From Ancylobacter mangrovi (GTDB lineage: Bacteria > Pseudomonadota > Alphaproteobacteria > Rhizobiales > Xanthobacteraceae), in assembly GCF_024752355.1 (NCBI RefSeq), contig NZ_JANTHZ010000013.1:62001-126000 (forward strand): 64,000 bases of DNA. Reading direction: 5' to 3'. Under the pieces are notes generated by a model. The model made no database searches. It was not told the origin of the DNA and saw only the letters and a list, made by a program, of their open reading frames with translations. The translations under genes and the position numbers were made by a program. Positions 58,553-64,000 of this stretch are shown here, in pieces. Within the stretch, counting starts at the first letter, position 1, and each line of letters begins with the position of its first letter.

Positions 58553-58998
58553 TGCTGCGCCTGCTCTCGCGCCTGCGCGGCGCCGACCGGCGCGAGCCGG
58601 CCGTTTGGCCGTGGCCGTCGCGTATCCCGGCCATGATCTTCGCCTATGGCGGCGCGATCATCGCCGTTCTGATGATCGAGCGCCTGATGCACAGCCTCAT
58701 GTCGGCCAACTACGCCGCCATCGCGGTGGTGCCGGGCGGGCTGGCGGCGGGGATCTGCGCCTTCGCGCTGTCCTTCACGCCGCGCTCGCGGCTGTTCGTG
58801 CTCGTGGCCGTGCTCGTGGTGTCGCTGCTGCCGCTCGCCGTGGTCTTCCTGTCGATCGATTTCAAGGAATACGAAGCGCTGTTCGAACACCGCGCCATCA
58901 TCCTCGCGCCGATCTTCGCGGCGACGATCGTGATCGTCACCGGCGCGCTGATCGTCGGCGGCGTGTTTCCCTCGCGTCGCGGGAGCCCGCCGGCATGA
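58549..58998 (+). CDS. Hypothetical membrane protein between ruvA and ruvB
   Basis: A 149-residue protein with about four hydrophobic helices (e.g. [37 protein letters not shown] and [20 protein letters not shown]) and a basic N-terminus. No recognised family. It is translationally locked into the ruv operon: it overlaps ruvA and ruvB by 4 bp each (ATGA at both ends). It has no obvious link to recombination. Confidence 0.8.
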   Translation: MMLRLLSRLRGADRREPAVWPWPSRIPAMIFAYGGAIIAVLMIERLMHSLMSANYAAIAVVPGGLAAGICAFALSFTPRSRLFVLVAVLVVSLLPLAVVFLSIDFKEYEALFEHRAIILAPIFAATIVIVTGALIVGGVFPSRRGSPPA

Positions 58999-60032
58999 AC
59001 ACCAAGCGCCTCATCACGCCCGACAAGCGCGAGGAGGATCTCGCGGAGGCGACGCTGCGCCCGCAGACGCTGGCCGATTTCGTCGGGCAGGAGCAGGCGC
59101 GCGCCAATCTCGACGTGTTCATCAAGGCGGCGAAGGCGCGCGGCGAGGCGCTCGACCACGTACTGTTCGTCGGCCCGCCCGGGCTCGGCAAGACGACGCT
59201 GGCGCAGATCGTGGCGCGCGAGTTGGGCGTCGGCTTCCGCTCCACCTCCGGCCCGGTGATCGCCAAGGCGGGCGACCTCGCGGCGCTGCTGACCAATCTC
59301 GAGGAGGGCGACGTCCTCTTCATCGACGAGATTCACCGCCTCAACCCGGCGGTGGAGGAAATCCTCTATCCGGCGATGGAGGACTATGAGCTCGACCTCA
59401 TCATCGGCGAGGGGCCGGCGGCGCGCTCGGTGAAGATCCAGCTCTCCAAATTCACGCTGGTCGGCGCCACCACGCGCTCGGGGCTGCTGACCACGCCGCT
59501 GCGCGACCGCTTCGGAATCCCGGTGCGGCTCAATTTTTACACCGTGGACGAATTGGAGCTGGTGGTCTCGCGCGGTGCGCGGGTATTCGGCATCCCGATC
59601 TCGAAGGACGGCGCGCGCGAGATCGCCCGCCGTGCGCGCGGCACGCCGCGCATCGCCGGGCGGCTGCTGCGCCGGGTGCGTGACTTCGCGCTGGTCGCCG
59701 GCCGCGAGGTGATCGACCGCGCCGCCGCGGACCATGCGCTCGGGCATCTCGAGGTCGACGCCGCCGGGCTCGACCAGATGGATAGGCGCTACCTCACCGT
59801 GGTCGCGGTGAACTATGGCGGCGGGCCGGTCGGGGTCGAGACCATCGCGGCGGCGCTGTCCGAGCCGCGCGACGCGATCGAGGAGATCATCGAGCCCTAT
59901 CTGGTGCAGCAGGGCTTCATCCAGCGCACCCCGCGCGGGCGCATGCTGACGGCCCATGCGTTCAAGCATCTCGGCCTCGCCGTGCCGACCAGCACCAACC
60001 AGATGCCGCTCTTCGACGACGGCGACGAATGA
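58995..60032 (+). CDS. ruvB: Holliday junction branch-migration motor RuvB
   Basis: AAA+ ATPase that pumps DNA through RuvA-bound junctions. The 345-residue protein has Walker [18 protein letters not shown], Walker [18 protein letters not shown], sensor 1 [20 protein letters not shown] and sensor 2 [17 protein letters not shown]. The C-terminal winged helix ([16 protein letters not shown]) is complete. It overlaps the upstream membrane gene by 4 bp. Confidence 0.98.
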   Translation: MNTKRLITPDKREEDLAEATLRPQTLADFVGQEQARANLDVFIKAAKARGEALDHVLFVGPPGLGKTTLAQIVARELGVGFRSTSGPVIAKAGDLAALLTNLEEGDVLFIDEIHRLNPAVEEILYPAMEDYELDLIIGEGPAARSVKIQLSKFTLVGATTRSGLLTTPLRDRFGIPVRLNFYTVDELELVVSRGARVFGIPISKDGAREIARRARGTPRIAGRLLRRVRDFALVAGREVIDRAAADHALGHLEVDAAGLDQMDRRYLTVVAVNYGGGPVGVETIAAALSEPRDAIEEIIEPYLVQQGFIQRTPRGRMLTAHAFKHLGLAVPTSTNQMPLFDDGDE

Positions 60033-60081
60033 CGCGCACGGGGCGGCGTGCATCGGCGCAATCGACGCGGATCGCGCGGTG

Positions 60082-60100
60082 ATGTAAGTGCCATTCACAT
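60082..60100. promoter_or_regulatory. TetR operator copy 1, at the regulator's own start
   Basis: The imperfect 19-bp palindrome ATGTAAGTGCCATTCACAT overlaps the start codon of the TetR gene. It shares 15 of 19 bases with the copy upstream of the DUF2852 gene, suggesting autoregulation. Confidence 0.55.
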
Positions 60101-60731
60101 GAGCTGGTCGAGAAACGGCGAATCCCGCGGCTATCATCACGGCAACCTGCGGGAAGCCCTGATGAAGGCGGCGCTCGAGCTGATCGCGGAGAAAGGCACG
60201 GCAGGCGCCACCTTCGCCGAGGCGGCGCGGCGCGCCGGCGTCAGCCCCGCCGCGCCCTACCGCCATTTCCGCGACCGCGACGAATTGCTGGCGGCGGTGG
60301 CGACGGAAGGCTTCGAGCGCTTCGCCGCGGCGTTGCAGGCGTCGTGGGGCGAGGGCCGGCCGACCCCGGTCGAAGCCTATGAGCGCATGGGCCGGGCCTA
60401 TCTCGACTTCGCCCGCACCCACCCTGCCGACTACGTCGCCATGTTCGAATCCGGCCTGTCGGCCGAGGCGCATCCGGCGCTGGCGCAGGCGAGCCAGGAC
60501 GCGTTCGGGGTGCTGCGCGCGGCGGCCGACGTGCTGGTCGCCTCGATGCCGGGGCAGGGGCGCCCGCCGGCGCTGATGGTGGCGCTGCACACCTGGGCGC
60601 TCGCCCATGGCGTCGCCTCGCTGTTCGGTCGCGCGGACGGGGCGCGGCGCAAGCTGCCCATGTCGCCCGAAGAGCTGCTGGAAGCGGCCTTCCTGGTCTA
60701 TCTGAAGGGCCTCGGCGCCCCGACAAACTGA
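60099..60731 (+). CDS. TetR/AcrR family transcriptional regulator
   Basis: A 210-residue one-component repressor. The N-terminal HTH is EAARRAGVSPAAPYRHFRDR, preceded by GYHHGNLREALMKAALELIA, the opening of the WHG-domain (TetR_C_33-like) subgroup. The C-terminal ligand domain is helical with TWALAHGVASLFG. The ligand is unknown. It likely controls itself and the downstream DUF2852 gene through two matching operators. Confidence 0.9.
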   Translation: MSWSRNGESRGYHHGNLREALMKAALELIAEKGTAGATFAEAARRAGVSPAAPYRHFRDRDELLAAVATEGFERFAAALQASWGEGRPTPVEAYERMGRAYLDFARTHPADYVAMFESGLSAEAHPALAQASQDAFGVLRAAADVLVASMPGQGRPPALMVALHTWALAHGVASLFGRADGARRKLPMSPEELLEAAFLVYLKGLGAPTN

Positions 60732-60760
60732 GCCGTCCGCGAAATCGGAAGGGGCGATCC

Positions 60761-60807
60761 TTGACAACGAGCCGGGCCGTCTCTACCTATGTAAATGTGA
60801 TTAACAT
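60761..60807 (+). promoter_or_regulatory. Promoter of the DUF2852 gene with overlapping TetR operator copy 2
   Basis: -35 TTGACA (60761-60766) is followed after 17 nt by a poor -10 TACCTA (60784-60789). The operator-like 19-mer ATGTAAATGTGATTAACAT (60789-60807) starts at the -10 and covers the start region, an ideal position for repression. Confidence 0.55.
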
Positions 60808-60826
60808 TAACCCAGGAACGGATGCC

Positions 60827-61276
60827 ATGGAGCTCGCACAGAAGCTCGACTACTACGGCAAGCCCGCCTGGATCGCACTCACGGTCCTCGGCTTCATGGC
60901 CTGGTGGCCCCTGGGTCTGGCGATCCTGGCTTTCACCATAGGGAGTGGACGGATGTTTTGTGGCGGCAGGCGCGGCTTCGGCCGCTGGCAGGAAGACGGC
61001 GCGGAGATGATGCGCAGCGCATTTGGCGGCCGCTGCGGCCGGCGCGGCGGCTTCGCCTCGAGCGGCAATCGCGCCTTCGACGAGTATCGCGAGGAGACGC
61101 TGCGCCGCCTCGAGGACGAACAGAAGGACTTCCGGGACTTCCTGGACCGTCTGCGCCAGGCCAAGGACAAGGCCGAGTTCGACCAGTTCATGACCGAGCG
61201 CCGCGACCGTCCCACGCCGCCCCCCTCGGACGTGCCCCCGTCCCAGCCCTGGAACCAGCCCCAGAACGGGGGCTGA
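60827..61276 (+). CDS. DUF2852 family membrane-anchored protein
   Basis: A 149-residue protein with one or two N-terminal hydrophobic helices (KPAWIALTVLGFMAWWPLGLA), a Gly/Arg-rich linker and a charged helical segment (YREETLRRLEDEQKDFRDFL, DRLRQAKDKAEFDQFM) followed by a Pro-rich tail. This is the DUF2852 pattern, common in Rhizobiales and often under TetR control. Function unknown. Own promoter with TetR operator; terminator downstream. Confidence 0.85.
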   Translation: MELAQKLDYYGKPAWIALTVLGFMAWWPLGLAILAFTIGSGRMFCGGRRGFGRWQEDGAEMMRSAFGGRCGRRGGFASSGNRAFDEYREETLRRLEDEQKDFRDFLDRLRQAKDKAEFDQFMTERRDRPTPPPSDVPPSQPWNQPQNGG

Positions 61277-61308
61277 CCATCCGGCGCTGACCTCCACGCC
61301 TGATCGAG

Positions 61309-61337
61309 ACGGCCCGGCCCTGCGCCGGGCCGTTTTC
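61309..61337 (+). terminator. Intrinsic terminator of the DUF2852 gene
   Basis: A 9-bp GC stem (61309-61317 with 61325-61333) is followed by TTTC, 32 bp after the stop. Confidence 0.8.
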
Positions 61338-61411
61338 TTTGTCGCCACGGCGGGACGGGACCCGCGCGGGCTTTGTTCACAACGCGGCCGCGCTCGGCTA
61401 TGAGGGCGACT

Positions 61412-61951
61412 ATGAACGAGCGCCCCGAACCGCTGTCGCCGGACGTCCTGAAGGCCGATCCGTTCCTGCACCTCGCCGGCCGGCTGGTGCCGGGCGGGCA
61501 TGTGCTGCCGGTCCGCGTCTATTACGAGGACACGGATTTCTCCGGCATCGTCTACCACGCCAACTACCTGAAGTTCATGGAACGCGCCCGCTCCGACCAT
61601 CTGCGGCTGATCGGCGTGGTGCAGGGCGATCTGTTCGGCGAGGCGCTGGCCGAGGCGCCGGGCTTCGCCTTCGTGGTGCGCTCGATGGATCTCCAGTTCG
61701 TGCGCCCGGCCCGCATCGACGACGTGCTGGAGATCCACACCGCCCCGCTCGAGGTGGCGGGCGCCTCGATCACGCTGCAGCAGAAGGTGATGCGCGGCAC
61801 GGAATTGCTGGTCGAGGGCAAGGTGAAGGTCGCCTTCGTCTCCCAGGGCCGGGCCCGGCGCATCCCCGACGCGCTGCGCCTCGCCATGAAGGCGGCGCAG
61901 GAGGAGGCGCCGAGGGACGGCGCCGCAACGGACGGGGCTCCGCGCGGCTAG
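61412..61951 (+). CDS. ybgC: Tol-Pal-associated acyl-CoA thioesterase YbgC
   Basis: A 179-residue hot-dog thioesterase. The catalytic Asp-containing YYEDTDFSGIVYHANYLKF is the YbgC signature, followed by RLIGVVQGDLF and the barrel strand MDLQFVRPARIDDVLEI. It acts on acyl-CoA or acyl-ACP and is encoded with tol-pal in most proteobacteria. GAGGG lies 5 nt before the ATG at 61412; an ATG four codons upstream is less likely. A 20-residue C-terminal extension is non-conserved. Confidence 0.93.
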   Translation: MNERPEPLSPDVLKADPFLHLAGRLVPGGHVLPVRVYYEDTDFSGIVYHANYLKFMERARSDHLRLIGVVQGDLFGEALAEAPGFAFVVRSMDLQFVRPARIDDVLEIHTAPLEVAGASITLQQKVMRGTELLVEGKVKVAFVSQGRARRIPDALRLAMKAAQEEAPRDGAATDGAPRG

Positions 61952-62230
61952 GGAGCACCGGCGCGGGCCCGCCGCTGTTGCGAGGCGGTCACGCTAACGG
62001 TGCATTAACCTTGTCGATTGCTTAATCGGGTCGGCGCAACCCTTTGCACGCCCTAGTTTCGTCGGATTCGCCGTCGAACACGGGCGGACGGAAAGAGGGC
62101 GGCATGGACCCAGGACACCGCGTCCGGGCCGGTTCGCCCTGCTGGAAATTGCCGCAGGGCGTTGCCGCGTCGTGCTTTCCGGCCGTCCATCCGGGCGTGG
62201 CCGGCCTATCGTGCTGAGGTTAACACACAC

Positions 62231-62944
62231 ATGAATCCTGCCGATGTGGCGCAGACCGCCATGGCAGCCCCAACCGCGGATCTGACGCTGATCGGGCTGT
62301 TCCTCCAGGCCAGCATCGTCGTGAAGATCATCATGGTCGGGCTGATCCTCGCCTCGGTCTGGGTGTGGGCGATCATCATCGACAAGACGATCCTGTTCGG
62401 CCGCATGAAGCGCCAGATGGACCGTTTCGAGTCGACCTTCTGGTCCGGCCAGAGCCTCGAGGAGCTCTACCGATCGCTCGCCTCGCGGCCGAACCACGCC
62501 ATGGCCGCCATCTTCGTCGCCGCGATGCGGGAGTGGAAACGCTCCTATGAAGGCGGGGCGCGCTCCTTCTCCGGGCTCACCCAGCGTCTCGACAAGGTGA
62601 TGGACGTGACCATCACCCGCGAGGTCGAGCGGCTGGAGCGCGGGCTGCTGGTGCTGGCGACGGTCGGTTCGGCGGGTCCGTTCATCGGCCTGTTCGGCAC
62701 GGTGGTCGGCATCATGACCAGCTTCCAGTCGATCGCCGCGTCGAAGAACACCAGCCTCGCGGTGGTGGCGCCGGGCATCGCAGAAGCCCTGTTTGCGACA
62801 GCGATCGGCCTTTTCGCCGCCATCCCGGCGACGATTTTCTATAACAAGTTCGTTTCCCAGGTTAATCGACAGGCGCTGAGGCTGGAAGGTTTCGCGGACG
62901 AGTTCTCGGCCATCCTGTCCCGGCAGATCGACGAGCGGGGCTGA
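62231..62944 (+). CDS. tolQ: Tol-Pal system protein TolQ
   Basis: An inner-membrane proton-channel subunit of the Tol-Pal envelope-constriction machine. The 237-residue protein has three membrane helices, one at about 20-45 and two at about 140-160 and 175-200 (LATVGSAGPFIGLFGTVVGI and APGIAEALFATAIGLFAAIP), the TolQ/ExbB signature. The 280-bp gap before it has no gene; it holds the tol promoter, not assigned with confidence. tolR follows after 3 bp. Confidence 0.96.
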   Translation: MNPADVAQTAMAAPTADLTLIGLFLQASIVVKIIMVGLILASVWVWAIIIDKTILFGRMKRQMDRFESTFWSGQSLEELYRSLASRPNHAMAAIFVAAMREWKRSYEGGARSFSGLTQRLDKVMDVTITREVERLERGLLVLATVGSAGPFIGLFGTVVGIMTSFQSIAASKNTSLAVVAPGIAEALFATAIGLFAAIPATIFYNKFVSQVNRQALRLEGFADEFSAILSRQIDERG

Positions 62945-62947
62945 CGA

Positions 62948-63400
62948 ATGGGGATGTCCGCAGGAGGCGGAGGCGGCTGGACGTCGCGGCGCTCGCGCCG
63001 GCGCGGCGGCGGCGGCGTCATGTCCGAGATCAACGTCACGCCCATGGTCGACGTGATGCTGGTGCTGCTCATCATCTTCATGGTGGCGGCGCCCATGCTC
63101 ACCGTGGGCGTGCCGCTCGACCTGCCGCAGACGCAGGCGCAGGCGGTGCCCCAGGACAACGAGCCGCTGGTGGTCAACATCACCAAGGACGGCAAGGTCT
63201 ATCTCCAGGACACGGAGATCGCGGTCGACGAGCTGGTTCCCAAGCTGCAGGCCATCGGCAAGGCGGGCTATGAGGAGCGCATCTTCGTGCGCGCCGACAA
63301 GAGCCTCGACTACGGCACCGTGATGCGCGTCATGGGCCGCCTGTCCGGTGCCGGCTTCAAGCACGTCGCCCTGGTTTCCGAAGTCGAGCAGGGGAGCTGA
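62948..63400 (+). CDS. tolR: Tol-Pal system protein TolR
   Basis: Proton-coupling partner of TolQ (ExbD/TolR family), 150 residues. The single membrane helix contains the essential Asp of the family (INVTPMVDVMLVLLIIFMV), followed by the periplasmic domain (YGTVMRVMGRLSGAGFKHVA). It has a Gly/Arg-rich cytoplasmic start; an ATG two codons on is another possible start. It lies 3 bp after tolQ and before tolA. Confidence 0.96.
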   Translation: MGMSAGGGGGWTSRRSRRRGGGGVMSEINVTPMVDVMLVLLIIFMVAAPMLTVGVPLDLPQTQAQAVPQDNEPLVVNITKDGKVYLQDTEIAVDELVPKLQAIGKAGYEERIFVRADKSLDYGTVMRVMGRLSGAGFKHVALVSEVEQGS

Positions 63401-63403
63401 GCC

Positions 63404-64000
63404 ATGCGCGTCGGCATCGTCTCTTCGACCGCCCTTCATCTCGGCATCATCGGCTTCATGGTGATCTCGTTCGCCTCGCCCTCGCCCTTCGAGGTGCCGC
63501 CGAGCGAGGCCATGCCGATCGACATCATCTCCGACGCGGAGATGAGCCAGATGATGGCCGGCAAGAAGGACGCGCCGCGCAAGGAAAACCCCAAGCCGGT
63601 GGTCGAGAAGGTCGAGGACAAGCCGAAGCCGGCCGAGAATCTCGAGGCCAAGGTCGAGGACAAGCCGGAGATCAAGGCGAGCCGCGAGGCCGCCGCCCCG
63701 CCGCCCCCGCCGCAGGAGCAGGCCAAGCCCGCCGAGCAGAAGCCCCCGGCCGAGAAGGCCGAGGCCAAGCCCGAGCCGGCGCCGCCGAAGGACGCGGAAT
63801 CGCTCGCCGCCAAGCCGCCCGAGCCCAAGCAGGAGCAGCAGCCCAAGCCCGAGGAGACCGCGCAGGCGGCCCCCGCGCCGGTGCCGCCGAGCAAGCCGAA
63901 GAACATCCCGCCCAAGGTGGTGCAGGCGCCGCCGAAGGACCAGAAGGAGTTCAACCCGAACGACATCGCCGCGCTGCTGAACAAGCAGGACGCGCGCCGC
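63404..64000 (+). CDS. tolA: TolA-like cell envelope protein (C-terminus beyond window)
   Basis: The periplasm-spanning bridge from TolQR to Pal/TolB. 199 codons are visible: an N-terminal membrane anchor (HLGIIGFMVISFASP) and a long Lys/Glu/Ala/Pro-rich region with repeats such as KPAEQKPPAEKAEAKPEPAP, typical of the TolA domain II region. The C-terminal Pal/pore-binding domain would lie beyond base 64000, with tolB and pal presumably after it. The frame is open at the window edge. Confidence 0.9.
   Translation, partial: MRVGIVSSTALHLGIIGFMVISFASPSPFEVPPSEAMPIDIISDAEMSQMMAGKKDAPRKENPKPVVEKVEDKPKPAENLEAKVEDKPEIKASREAAAPPPPPQEQAKPAEQKPPAEKAEAKPEPAPPKDAESLAAKPPEPKQEQQPKPEETAQAAPAPVPPSKPKNIPPKVVQAPPKDQKEFNPNDIAALLNKQDARR

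Noticed and set aside
61997-62026. CtrA box upstream of tolQ
   Set aside because: Two TTAA half-sites are present but 13 bases apart instead of 7, so they do not form a CtrA site.

Overview
This is a high-GC chromosomal window with no plasmid, phage or IS content. Several features point to an alphaproteobacterium of the order Hyphomicrobiales (Rhizobiales): a circularly permuted tmRNA with tag ANDNYAPVAQAA, an alphaproteobacterial SspB, TrcR- and RcdA-type cell-cycle proteins, a perfect CtrA box, and many small families typical of that order (DUF2065, DUF4169, DUF4164, DUF1192, DUF4260, DUF2852, paired YdcH). Gene content and order suggest Xanthobacteraceae or a close relative (Ancylobacter, Starkeya, Xanthobacter). 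The family-level call is an inference, not a search result.

Layout. 1-4.4 kb (minus): degP (cut by the window edge), DUF2065, hflC and hflK form a membrane quality-control operon with a good sigma70 promoter; a small RHH-domain gene and DUF4169 follow. 4.9-13 kb: fumC, a Met/Gly-rich Spy-like protein, a GNAT and thyA, two unknowns, then the tmRNA gene 60 bp upstream of sspB (its product hands ssrA-tagged proteins to ClpXP), an amine oxidase and folA. 13-17 kb (minus): a TPR protein, rpmJ, DUF4260, rnhA, thrB and ispH. 17-33 kb: yceI, trcR, prpE, a divergent YdcH pair, a peroxiredoxin with a DsbD-N protein, yqgE, a large membrane PAS-GGDEF-EAL protein, a Sel1 protein, a ThiE-like protein, a large secreted Gly-rich protein and an orphan pstB. 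33-39 kb (minus): tkt, gap, pgk, fba (central carbon metabolism), separated by hairpins and preceded by a long leader.

39-46 kb: DUF4164 and zapA (division), suhB, a MotA/MotB-like pair that looks non-flagellar, a GNAT, an ABC exporter and rpmE. 46-53 kb: rcdA (ClpXP adaptor), a candidate CtrA-driven small RNA, a cupin, DUF1192, a quinone oxidoreductase, 6S RNA immediately upstream of 5-formyl-THF cyclo-ligase, a YmdB-type phosphodiesterase, an alpha/beta hydrolase lacking its serine, yebC and a short tandem-repeat array. 53-57 kb: TauE/SafE and EamA transporters and a divergent LysR/aldo-keto reductase pair. 57-64 kb: ruvC-ruvA-(membrane protein)-ruvB, a TetR regulator with two matching operators and its likely target DUF2852, then ybgC-tolQ-tolR-tolA running off the right edge.

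No CRISPR array, tRNA, rRNA or classical defence system was seen. The most novel-looking element is the intergenic small RNA candidate at about 46961-47053 (minus). It has a perfect TTAA-N7-TTAA CtrA box correctly placed before a -10, C-rich hairpin loops, and a strong intrinsic terminator, and it lies next to rcdA, whose product family controls CtrA proteolysis.
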